From JAXMBN01 sp046349875 (GTDB lineage Bacteria; Planctomycetota; Planctomycetia; Pirellulales; Pirellulaceae), in the NCBI GenBank assembly GCA_046349875.1, contig JAXMBN010000002.1, positions 124,001 through 188,000 on the forward strand: a DNA stretch of 64,000 nucleotides, given 5' to 3'. The notes under the pieces were generated by a model. The model made no database searches. It was not told the origin of the DNA and worked only from the letters and a program-made list of their open reading frames with translations. Position numbers and translations under genes: made by a program. This document shows, piece by piece, positions 28,782 to 37,482 of the stretch; position 1 is the stretch's first letter; every line of letters starts with the position of its first letter.

Positions 28782-30089
28782 ATGATTCGCCGCCTCGCAC
28801 TGACGTTGTTGATGGGAAATGCAATCGCCACATGCGGGTTGACGGAAGATTGGCCTCAGTGGCGTGGACCTCGAGGCGATAGTATTTCGACCGAGAAAGG
28901 GATCGCTACCAAGTGGAGCCCGACGGAAAACATCTTGTGGCGTTGCGAGTTGCCAGGGCCAGGCGGAGCGACCCCGATCGCTTGGAAGGATCGTCTTTAC
29001 GTGACGTCATCGAAGGGGGACGACTTGGTGTTGATGTGCATCGACGCCAAGACGGGCAAGCCCGTTTGGGAACAGCAGGTCGGGACGGGAAATCAGAATG
29101 CGCGGGCCGGTGAGGGGAATTCGGCTTCCCCATCGCCCTCAACCGATGGACAGCATGTGTACGCATTTTTTTCCACGGGTGTGATGGCTTGTTACACCAT
29201 GGATGGCAAGAAAGTGTGGTCGTTCGATGCCAATGAACGATTCGGAAAGATCGATATTCAATTCGGTATGTCCTCTACTCCTTACTTGCATGGCGATTCG
29301 CTTTACATGCAATTGATCCATGGCGCGATGAAGCGAGGCGATCAAACGCGAACGGGGAAAGTGATCCGCTTGAATAAGCTCACCGGTGAAACGCTTTGGG
29401 AGGTGGATCGTCCAACGGAGGCTCAGTTTGAGTGCAAACATTCCTATGCTTCGCCCTTTGTCTACGACGATGGCAAGGCTCAGTTCTTAGTGGTTCACGG
29501 TGCCGATTGTACGACGGGACACGATCTGAGAGATGGCAAAGAGATTTGGCGATTGGGTGAACTCAATGGTCCGTCGTTGTACAACAAAGGGCAAGCGGAA
29601 TTGACTTTTCGTTTCGTCGCGTCGCCGTCGGTTGTTCCGGGCGCGATCATCATTCCAACCTGCAAGGCAGGACCAACTGTGGCTCTGCGCGTGAACGAGA
29701 ACCTCAAAGGTCAGATCGCAGGGAATGATAAAGTGGTTCGATGGTCTTTCCCCAAGACACCTGATGTGGCCATACCATTGGTGAAGGATGGGCTGGTCTA
29801 CAATCTTCACAACGATGGCAAGTTTCAATGCTTGGACTTGGAATCAGGTCATGAATATTACATCCAAAGAACCCATTCCGCTCAGCATCGTTCGAGTCCC
29901 TTCTTTGCCGACGGCCATATCTACCTTTGCAATCGCGATGGCATCTGCACCGTCATGAAAGAAGGTAAAGAGTTCTCGGTCGTTGCGACCAATGATCTTG
30001 GGGAATCGATTACTGCGTCCCCGATCGCATCCAACGGCGTCCTCTACCTACGTACCTATCAAGCTCTGTACGCAATCAAGCAAAAGTAG
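28782..30089 (+). CDS. PQQ-binding-like beta-propeller protein, exported
   Basis: A 435-residue protein with a signal peptide (MIRRLALTLLMGNAIATCGL). Its mature start EDWPQWRGPRGDSISTEKGI is the hallmark of the planctomycete DUF/PQQ-like secreted quinoprotein-type family. Propeller repeats (TGKPVWEQQVG, DGKKVWSFD, TGETLWEVD) run through the protein. It may be a structural or binding propeller rather than an enzyme, because no cofactor residues are clear. It diverges from fliG. Confidence 0.85.
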   Translation: MIRRLALTLLMGNAIATCGLTEDWPQWRGPRGDSISTEKGIATKWSPTENILWRCELPGPGGATPIAWKDRLYVTSSKGDDLVLMCIDAKTGKPVWEQQVGTGNQNARAGEGNSASPSPSTDGQHVYAFFSTGVMACYTMDGKKVWSFDANERFGKIDIQFGMSSTPYLHGDSLYMQLIHGAMKRGDQTRTGKVIRLNKLTGETLWEVDRPTEAQFECKHSYASPFVYDDGKAQFLVVHGADCTTGHDLRDGKEIWRLGELNGPSLYNKGQAELTFRFVASPSVVPGAIIIPTCKAGPTVALRVNENLKGQIAGNDKVVRWSFPKTPDVAIPLVKDGLVYNLHNDGKFQCLDLESGHEYYIQRTHSAQHRSSPFFADGHIYLCNRDGICTVMKEGKEFSVVATNDLGESITASPIASNGVLYLRTYQALYAIKQK

Positions 30090-30217
30090 TGTAAAGAGTC
30101 TCTCTTACGGATTCGCCTTGAAATGAAGCGCCGGGTTGTGAATGCCGAGCCCAATCGATGCATTCTTGAATCTGGTTGCTTCATAGTTCGACATGCAATC
30201 ATAGAGCTCGACCTTTT

Positions 30218-30385
30218 TGAGGGCAAAAAAATGTTGGGCAAAAATATGCAAGTGCTTTGTGGGATTGTTGAGTCCTGAGATACGTGTTCTCTGAATCGAA
30301 ATAGAAAATCGAAATTAGATGAAGAATTGGGACGTAGATTTGTTTTGATTGCGAGATCTTTCTGCCCCAAAATTTTTTGCCCTCA
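30218..30385. repeat. MITE-like or REP-like element with 23-bp inverted ends
   Basis: Left end TGAGGGCAAAAAAATGTTGGGCA (30218-30240) is matched by inverted right end TGCCCCAAAATTTTTTGCCCTCA (30363-30385) with about 3 mismatches. Each end has an internal GGGCAAAAAwAT-type repeat. The 122-bp interior has no ORF. I see no clear target duplication. It is either a non-autonomous transposon remnant or a palindromic repeat unit. Confidence 0.6.
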
Positions 30386-30473
30386 TCGAAGGATTTTGCA
30401 TGGTAGATCGATCTGTCGCCGCAATGTCATCGATCTACCGCGGCCAGTGATACCTGTATGCGAAACACTCGAG

Positions 30474-30770
30474 CCTCAAAACTGACGAGTCGGGTTGTGA
30501 ATATGTGGTCCCTTGCAGATGCGTTTTGAAGTTGCGCTAATGAGCGTTCGGCGTCTGGAAAGACTTGATTTTCCCAACCCGAAGCGTCAGCAAGGGACTG
30601 CATACCTCATGTCACAAAGTGTTAGCAAGGCATGTTTCGAACAAGCCAAAAATACTGCAAAAGTCAGTCCCTCGCTGAGGCGTCGGGTTGTGGTAACTAT
30701 CAAATGCGCAACCTCAAAACGGACGCGTGGGATGTGAAATATGCGGTCCCTTGCTGACGTTTCGGGTTTG
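30474..30770. repeat. GTCAGCAAGGGAC-family dispersed repeat, four diverged copies
   Basis: Copies lie at about 30474-30530 and 30711-30770 (both begin CCTCAAAAC then a GACG, TGGTCCCTTGC core), an inverted copy at 30573-30605 (CCCAACCCGAAGCGTCAGCAAGGGAC) and a partial at 30663-30692. The copies share GGTCCCTTGC-x-GACG-x-TCGGGTT in both orientations. From memory this resembles intergenic repeats of Rhodopirellula-type genomes; no search was run. Confidence 0.65.
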
Positions 30771-30803
30771 AAATGCCTTGACCCTCACTAACGCCAGTTG
30801 GAA

Positions 30804-32546
30804 TTAGCAGGTTGATTGACGGAAGGATTCGCTACAAGGAAAACTTGCGGGGCGATTGGGGTCGCGAAGCTTGGGGCAATGATGCTTCCACCAAGCCTCC
30901 GCCTTGGAAGAATTCCAATCGCGTTTGTTGATGCAAGAAGCAAGAGCCGCATCCAATTCCTCCACATTCGGAAATCGGTCCGTCGGTTTCTTGGCTAAGC
31001 ATCGCATGACGATTGCCTCGAGATCTTCGGGGATGGCCCAGGTTGCTCGCGAATCCATCGAATTTACCATCGGTGGTGGAGGTTCATGCACATGCTGCAA
31101 AATGACGCGCAAGCCTTGCCCTTTGGGGAAAGGCGGATTGCCGGTCAACATGAAGTAGGCTACCGCACCCAACGAATAGATATCAGACCGCTGATCGATC
31201 ACCTCTTCTCCAAGCGCCTGTTCAGGTGACATGTATAAAGGCGAACCTGTCAATCCTCCCTGCTGCGTCAGATCAAGATCGGTGACGACTTGAATCGGCT
31301 TGACGAGTCCGAAGTCGAGCAACTTGATAACGTCGAATCGACCTCCCCGTTCGGATACGAATAGATTGGCTGGCTTGACATCGCGATGGAGCAATTGCAG
31401 TGCATGCGCTTCGCGCAGCGCTGAACAGATTTGGCGTAATAAAAAGATCGTGCGTCCCGGCGGGAGGGGGCCGACTTTCGAAACCAACTCTTGTAAGGTA
31501 AGACCGGGAAGATATTCCATGACATAGTACAGGGTGCCATCGGAAGTATTTCCATAGTCGTAGATGTAGACGCTATTCCAATGGCTGAGCTTGGCGGTAG
31601 CTTGTACTTCACGTTCAAAGCGAGCCATCGTTTTGGGATCGCCGGCGCGTTCGGGGCGAATGATCTTGATGGCGCAAGGACGCTTCAGCATCTGATGTTC
31701 GGCGAGATACACTTCACCCATTCCACCGGCACCAATTTTCTCGCGAAGCTTGTAACGTCCCATCTGTTTGGCTTCTAGCACTTCGGCTCGCATCGACAAA
31801 ATCGTTCGAACGCCGATGATCGCGACAGTACAGGTCGCCGCGAGACCAAGAATCATATCGATGAACCATGACGGATGATGCAAAAGCTCATCTTGTACCT
31901 TGAGATGCACTAACGATGTGACGACCGCAGTTAAGATGGGGAGGGATGCGATGGTTAGCGATACCGTCGCGGCTCGCCGCCATGGGTTGGGGATGAAGAT
32001 AGCGTGGGCAAAGATGAGGATCATCCAGCCGTGCAGCGATACCGGCGATACATGGCCCAGAGTTGCACTCTCGATAAATTGTTTGGCCGTCAGGGCGGAG
32101 AAATAGATGGCAGGAACGGCGAATATCAGTATCTCGATGCTGCGACCGCATGGAGCGGAAAGATCGGGTGTTCGATGCAGCCAAAACCATGCCCCAAACA
32201 ATACGACCGTCACCAAAAACTGAGCCACCAGCCAAGGGGCCGTCATGGGGACCACCGAAAAAATCGAGCCCAATGTCAACCAGATCGAAAAGATAAAGAA
32301 GCCAATGGCCAAAGCCAGAGTTACCGCAGTCAATCGCGTCCGCAATAACCGCAACGTTTCCGAGGTATCACTCCCAGCGTCGTCGATGATTTCAACGTGT
32401 CGTTTGGGAGTGGCTTCTCCGCCTTTGGCGGGAAGTTCGCGAAAATCCACCAATAACCCTTCTGCATCCAGGGTTATCTCCGTGGCATCAATACTTGAAG
32501 GAACTCGATTCTGCAGTTCCGATGACGCAGAGGTCGCCAAGAACAT
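30804..32546 (-). CDS. Membrane Ser/Thr protein kinase with N-terminal membrane domain
   Basis: A 580-residue protein. About six hydrophobic segments lie between residues 70 and 240. The cytoplasmic kinase domain then follows, with the glycine loop IGAGGMGEVYLAEH, the Lys in CAIKIIRPERA, the catalytic loop LLHRDVKPANLFV, and DFGLVKP, TGSPLYMSPEQ and RSDIYSLGAVAYFML. All key residues are present, so it should be active. The order (membrane part first, kinase at the C-terminus) is the reverse of the common kinase-then-anchor layout. The start codon is followed by a polar, signal-free N-terminus. Targets are unknown. Confidence 0.9.
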   Translation of the reverse strand: MFLATSASSELQNRVPSSIDATEITLDAEGLLVDFRELPAKGGEATPKRHVEIIDDAGSDTSETLRLLRTRLTAVTLALAIGFFIFSIWLTLGSIFSVVPMTAPWLVAQFLVTVVLFGAWFWLHRTPDLSAPCGRSIEILIFAVPAIYFSALTAKQFIESATLGHVSPVSLHGWMILIFAHAIFIPNPWRRAATVSLTIASLPILTAVVTSLVHLKVQDELLHHPSWFIDMILGLAATCTVAIIGVRTILSMRAEVLEAKQMGRYKLREKIGAGGMGEVYLAEHQMLKRPCAIKIIRPERAGDPKTMARFEREVQATAKLSHWNSVYIYDYGNTSDGTLYYVMEYLPGLTLQELVSKVGPLPPGRTIFLLRQICSALREAHALQLLHRDVKPANLFVSERGGRFDVIKLLDFGLVKPIQVVTDLDLTQQGGLTGSPLYMSPEQALGEEVIDQRSDIYSLGAVAYFMLTGNPPFPKGQGLRVILQHVHEPPPPMVNSMDSRATWAIPEDLEAIVMRCLAKKPTDRFPNVEELDAALASCINKRDWNSSKAEAWWKHHCPKLRDPNRPASFPCSESFRQSTC

Positions 32547-32856
32547 TCTCCTTCCAACTGCGGGGTAAGTTTCCTTATCATTGCCAACACTTGTCGCAGA
32601 GGGAAGACCCCCAGGCCATGTCTCTCTTCTACCTATCGTGAGACACCACGGTTCGTCAAAAGTTCGATTTGCTGAGATTCTTGGGGCACTCTATTTTCGC
32701 AACGCTGTTTCGCGATTGTGAAAAGAATCCAAGATTGTGTAAAAAACACCGAACAGAGGAAATGCCAAGGGCAAAATGGTTGCCTTGGTCTTCTCAAATG
32801 CTCGTCGTTGCCCATCCTTCTCAGGAAGGTCTGCTTTCAAAATTCTAGAGGCCCTG
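32547..32856. other. Intergenic stretch before the ABC transporter pair
   Basis: Separates the kinase gene from the ABC ATPase on opposite strands. An in-frame ATG upstream (32776) would extend the ATPase by 27 residues, but the extension is Arg/Ser-rich and unlike the family. I see no RNA gene or hairpin. It probably contains the two divergent promoters. Confidence 0.3.
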
Positions 32857-33731
32857 ATGGAACTCGTCATTCAAGATCTGTCCAAATGTTATGCCAACGG
32901 TGTTCAAGCGTTGGATCGCATCTCTATGACCATCCCTAAGGGGATGTTTGGTTTGCTGGGCCCCAATGGCGCTGGCAAATCAACGCTCATGCGGACGATC
33001 GCAACCTTGCAGGATGCTGATTCAGGGTCCATTCGGCTCGGCGATTTAGACGTTCTTGCCAACAAGCATGAACTTCGCAAGAAACTTGGCTACTTGCCAC
33101 AGGAGTTTGGCGTTTTTCCGCGGACCAGCGCCTTGGAGTTACTCAATCATTTGGCGATTCTCAAGGGTATTCTCCATAGCGGGGAACGCAAGGTTATCGT
33201 CGAAGGATTGTTGGCTCGAGTCAACCTTTGGGATCATCGACGCAAAGCGGTGGCAAGTTACTCAGGGGGGATGCGTCAGCGATTTGGTATCGCGCAGGCT
33301 TTGTTGGGAGATCCTCAATTGCTCATCGTTGATGAACCTACGGCAGGTCCCGATCCAGGAGAACGCAATCGCTTCTATAACCTGCTTGCCGAGGTTGGCG
33401 AAACGTCATCGTCATTCTGTCGACCCATATCGTGCAAGATGTCAAAGAGCTTTGCACCAACATGGCCATCATCCATCAAGGGCGGCTTCGTTACTTTGGC
33501 GAGCCCGAGAAAGCCGAAGTGGGGCTTCAAGGAAAGGTTTGGCAGAAGTCGGTGTCGAAGGGAGAGCTTGAAGAACTAAAAGGCAAGTTCCAACTCATCT
33601 CTACAAAGCTTGTTGCGGGAAGGCCTTTGATACACGTGCTCAGCGAAACGGATCCAGGGAACGGTTTCCAAGCAGTGGCACCTGATCTCGAAGATGTCTT
33701 CTTCGCCAATTTGGCAGAGGTGGCAGCATGA
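32857..33731 (+). CDS. ABC transporter ATP-binding protein, split by one frameshift
   Basis: The ATG at 32857 starts MELVIQDLSKCYANGVQALD. Walker A is GPNGAGKST, the Q-loop LPQEF, the signature YSGGMRQR and Walker B LLIVDEPTAG. After GERNRFYNLLAEVGE the frame breaks. Adding one A to the run at 33401-33403 restores GENVIVILSTHIVQDVKEL, which contains the H-loop, and the second frame runs to 33731. Joined length is about 292 aa. The stop overlaps the ATG of the permease (ATGA), so the two are coupled and likely form one exporter. The missing base may be a sequencing error. Confidence 0.9.
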
Positions 33732-36700
33732 TTTGGGAATTCATACGCTTCGAGCTTCGATATTGGTTTCGAGGATGGATGGTCTACATCTTCTTCGCGA
33801 TCCTGACGGCCATGTTTGCCGCCGCGGCGATTTCGGATCAGGTTACGGTTGGGCAAGCTATTGGAAATACCTATCGGAATGCGCCTTATGTGATCCAAAT
33901 GTATTACGGTGTGGGTGGCATATTGGCTGGATTGATGGTCACAGCCTTTGTCGACTCCGCTGCCTCGCGCGATTTCGTTTGTAAGTTCCACGAAATACTC
34001 TTTACCAATCCTCTTCCCAAGACATCGTTCCTCTTAGGGCGTTTCATCGGAAGCAGTTTGGCAGCCCTCTTTCCTTTGTTGGGCATCTCGTTGGGCATTC
34101 TGATTGCTGGGGTCAATCCATACAACGATCCCGTTCGTTGGGGATCCACAAACCTCTACGCTCATGCGATGAGCATTTTAGTCATCGCACTACCCAACGT
34201 GTTGCTCTATGGCTCCGTCGTCTTTTCCATCTCGGTATGGACGCGAAGCACGCTGTATGCCTTTATCGGATCGCTGTTATTTCTAGTCGCTTACGCCATA
34301 GGCTCCATCTATTTGGAGCAATTGGAAAATGAATCGATTGGAGCGATTCTAGAACCGTTTGGAATGGGTGCATTCTCGGTCATGACGAAGTATTGGACCG
34401 TTGAAGAGAAGAATACGCTTACCGTTGGCTTCACTGGATTGATGCTTCAGAATCGATTGATCTGGCTTTGCGTTTCGGCCACCTTGGTCGCCTTGGCCAC
34501 TTGGCGGTTTTCCTTTAGTGAACGCGTTAGCAGGCGAAAAGCGAAGGTTGTGGATGAGCGTGATGCAAAGGCCATGCCTGCTTGGAAGCCTATCGTTCCA
34601 ACGGTCTATCCAGAATGGCGATATGGTTTGAGCGAATGGTTTGCGCATCTTCGCAACGATTTTCGCGGAGTGATTCGCAGCACGGTTTTTGTCGTACTGT
34701 TAGTATTCAGTTTGATCAACATGATTCCAAGCGTATGGTTCAATGCGAATCAAATGTATGGGCTTTCCACGTTTCCAGTGACCTATCATCAGGTGGAAGC
34801 GATTCGTGGAAGCTTGCTTGCGTTTTTGGTTGCCATCATCACCTTCTTTGGAGGTGTCTTGGTGTGGCGAGATCGCGATGCGCGATTCCATGAGATTCTC
34901 GGCGCCTTGCCTCAACGGAATTGGCCACAATACCTGAGCCGATTGGTTTCGCTACTCTTGATCATCGGTTCGATCTTGGCCATGGGAATTGCGATCGGCG
35001 TTACGTCTCAGTTGGCTTCGCATTACGACCGTCTTCAATGGAGCGTCTATTTCAAAGAACTATTGGGGGTCGATCTGTTGCGGATGGCTTTTCTAGCTGT
35101 CGTGGCGATTCTGATTCACTCGCTAGCGCCAAATAAATACATCGGCTACTTTGGCTTCGTCGCTTTCTTGATCGTGAATGCCTTCGTCTGGAACGTGTTC
35201 CGTGTGGAGACCCTATTGGTGAAGTTTGGGCGGTTGCCATCCTACACATACTCCGACTTCTATGGCTTTCAGCCGTATGCGGCAGGACTCTTGGGCTTCG
35301 CCACGTATTGGATCATCGTCTGTGTGATCTTGGGATGGATCACGGTGCATGTGATGCATCGCGGAGTGGCCGCACCACTCTGGATGCGCATCCAAGATCG
35401 GTTGTTACGACCATCCCCATCCGCCAAGTTGATTCTAGGTGTGGCGGTTATGGCTTGGATTGGTCTTGGTGCCTATTTAGCCTACAACACGCATGGGCTC
35501 AACAGAATTCTGGGAACACGCGTGATCGAACGAAGGCAAGTTGATTATGAGAACCAGTTTCGCGAGAGTGATGGCGCGACACTGCCTACCATCACCAAAG
35601 TATTGTATGAAATCGACATATTCCCAGAGACTCGCAATCTAGAGATGCGAGGGACGCAAACATTAGTGAATCAATCCGATGTCCCCATAGCGTCTCTCTT
35701 CATCAATGTGGATGAGGACTATGAGAACGAGATAGAGCTCGAAGGAGCTCACGAAGAGTCCCGCGACAATCGACTCGGATATCGTGTGTATCGTTGGGAT
35801 CGTCCCCTGGAGCCGAAAGCTTCGGTGCAGATGAAGTTCCGCGTTGCTTCGAAAACGCGTGGCATCGAAAACAATCTTTCGAATCCGAGCATCATGCCGA
35901 ATGGGACATTCTTCAATAACGGAATCGCCCCATCCCTTGGTTATGATTCCAACCGCGAAGTTCAAAACCAGGATCGGCGAAGGAATTTGGGACTTCCCAT
36001 TCGAGAGTATCCGGAATTGACCGAAGAAAAGGGTGTTCCTTGTCAGCGCCACTATATCGCGAACGCATCGAATTGGGTGGAGATCGAAACGATCGTTAGT
36101 ACCTCGGCCGATCAGATTGCCGTGGCACCTGGATCGCTGGTCAACAACTGGACGAAGAATGGACGCAATTACTACCAATATCGCGTCGATCATCCGTCTC
36201 TTAACTTCTATTCCTTCATTTCGGCTCGTTATGAAGTTGCCAGGGAAAAGTGGAACGACGTTGATTTGGAGGTTTACTATCTCAAAGAGCATGCATGGAA
36301 TGTTCCCAATATGATGCGTTCGATGCGTCAATCGTTGGAGTATTGTTCCACACATTTTGGGCCCTACCGACATAAGCAGGCTCGCATCATCGAGTTTCCT
36401 CGCGTTGCCTCTTTCGCACAAGCGTTTCCTGGAACGATGCCTTACTCGGAGAGTATCGGATTCATTGCCAATTTGACCGACCCAGAAGATATCGACATGG
36501 TTTTCTATGTGGTCGCTCACGAGATGGCACACCAGTGGTGGGCTCACCAAATCATTGGAGCCAAAATGCAAGGGGCAACTCTGTTGTCGGAAACGATGGC
36601 TCAGTATTCCGCTTTGATGGTCATGGAGAAAGAATATGGTAGAGACATGATGCGGAAGTTCCTCAAGTACGAGATGGATCGTTACCTCAAAGCGCGAGGC

Positions 36701-37312
36701 AAGTCATCGCGAGAAGAGAAGCCGTTGTTGCACGTTGAACCAGATCAAGGGTACGTCCATTACAACAAAGGAAGTGTGGTGCTTTACTATCTTAAAGAAA
36801 TGGTCGGCGAGGAGCGGCTCAATGCGGCGTTCAAATCGTTGATCGATGATTTTGGTTATCGCGAGCCACCGTATCCAAACGCCTATGACTATGTGAAGGC
36901 GTTGAAGAAGCACATGCCTGAAGAACTGCATCCGATGCTCAAGGATCTTTTCGAGGACATTACGATCTATGGCAATCGGGTTATCGAGGCCAGCTACAAA
37001 AAGAAGGGTGACAAATATATCGTTTCTCTCGACATTGAGTGCCACAAATACAAGGCTGGCGAGAAAGGTGTGGAGAGTGACGCTCCTCTTCAGGATTGGA
37101 TTGAGATCGGTGCTTTTGCAAAGCCCGAACCGAAGAAGAAGTATGGTGCGACACTGTATCGCAAGCGAGTCTTCATTGATCAAGAAAGATCGCACCACGA
37201 GTTTGAAGTGGATGCTCTTCCTGATAAGGTCGGGGTGGATCCCTTCTTACTGCTCGTGGATCGAATGCCTGACGATAACGTCAAGCGTCCCGCCGAAGCT
37301 ACGAAAGAGTGA
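33728..37312 (+). CDS. ABC-2 permease fused to an M1-family aminopeptidase domain
   Basis: A 1194-residue protein. The first roughly 600 residues hold two sets of hydrophobic segments of the ABC-2 permease type, separated by a soluble stretch. The C-terminal half is a periplasmic M1-like peptidase. The zinc motif HEMAHQWW has HEMAH at 931-935, with the third ligand probably E955 in LLSETMAQY, and the preceding TMPYSESIGF fits the exopeptidase region. The ATG overlaps the ATPase stop. The pairing suggests that the ATPase drives a permease carrying its own peptidase, perhaps for peptide export or envelope proteolysis. No frameshift is seen. Confidence 0.88.
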   Translation: MIWEFIRFELRYWFRGWMVYIFFAILTAMFAAAAISDQVTVGQAIGNTYRNAPYVIQMYYGVGGILAGLMVTAFVDSAASRDFVCKFHEILFTNPLPKTSFLLGRFIGSSLAALFPLLGISLGILIAGVNPYNDPVRWGSTNLYAHAMSILVIALPNVLLYGSVVFSISVWTRSTLYAFIGSLLFLVAYAIGSIYLEQLENESIGAILEPFGMGAFSVMTKYWTVEEKNTLTVGFTGLMLQNRLIWLCVSATLVALATWRFSFSERVSRRKAKVVDERDAKAMPAWKPIVPTVYPEWRYGLSEWFAHLRNDFRGVIRSTVFVVLLVFSLINMIPSVWFNANQMYGLSTFPVTYHQVEAIRGSLLAFLVAIITFFGGVLVWRDRDARFHEILGALPQRNWPQYLSRLVSLLLIIGSILAMGIAIGVTSQLASHYDRLQWSVYFKELLGVDLLRMAFLAVVAILIHSLAPNKYIGYFGFVAFLIVNAFVWNVFRVETLLVKFGRLPSYTYSDFYGFQPYAAGLLGFATYWIIVCVILGWITVHVMHRGVAAPLWMRIQDRLLRPSPSAKLILGVAVMAWIGLGAYLAYNTHGLNRILGTRVIERRQVDYENQFRESDGATLPTITKVLYEIDIFPETRNLEMRGTQTLVNQSDVPIASLFINVDEDYENEIELEGAHEESRDNRLGYRVYRWDRPLEPKASVQMKFRVASKTRGIENNLSNPSIMPNGTFFNNGIAPSLGYDSNREVQNQDRRRNLGLPIREYPELTEEKGVPCQRHYIANASNWVEIETIVSTSADQIAVAPGSLVNNWTKNGRNYYQYRVDHPSLNFYSFISARYEVAREKWNDVDLEVYYLKEHAWNVPNMMRSMRQSLEYCSTHFGPYRHKQARIIEFPRVASFAQAFPGTMPYSESIGFIANLTDPEDIDMVFYVVAHEMAHQWWAHQIIGAKMQGATLLSETMAQYSALMVMEKEYGRDMMRKFLKYEMDRYLKARGKSSREEKPLLHVEPDQGYVHYNKGSVVLYYLKEMVGEERLNAAFKSLIDDFGYREPPYPNAYDYVKALKKHMPEELHPMLKDLFEDITIYGNRVIEASYKKKGDKYIVSLDIECHKYKAGEKGVESDAPLQDWIEIGAFAKPEPKKKYGATLYRKRVFIDQERSHHEFEVDALPDKVGVDPFLLLVDRMPDDNVKRPAEATKE

Positions 37313-37482
37313 AGCGACTCAAGATAAGAGCTTTGAATGGTGGAAAAATGCACGCGGGAGTCGAATCGCTGAGGATTCGGCTCCCGGTATGTTTTATAGC
37401 GATATGAATTTCGCGAATGAAAATTCACGAAGTGTTTATCGCGAATCGGATTTCATCTATGGTGAAAACCCTCTCAAGAGAT

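Larger units (their letters stand above)
30090..30803. other. Long gene-free region with two repeat families
   Basis: 714 bp with no supported gene; an open frame of 74 codons at 30513-30737 coincides with repeats. It contains an inverted-ended element at 30218-30385 and four copies of the GTCAGCAAGGGAC family between about 30474 and 30770. Confidence 0.6.

Noticed and set aside
30513..30737. 74-codon frame in the 30-kb gap
   Set aside because: Coincides with dispersed repeats and has no ribosome-binding site.
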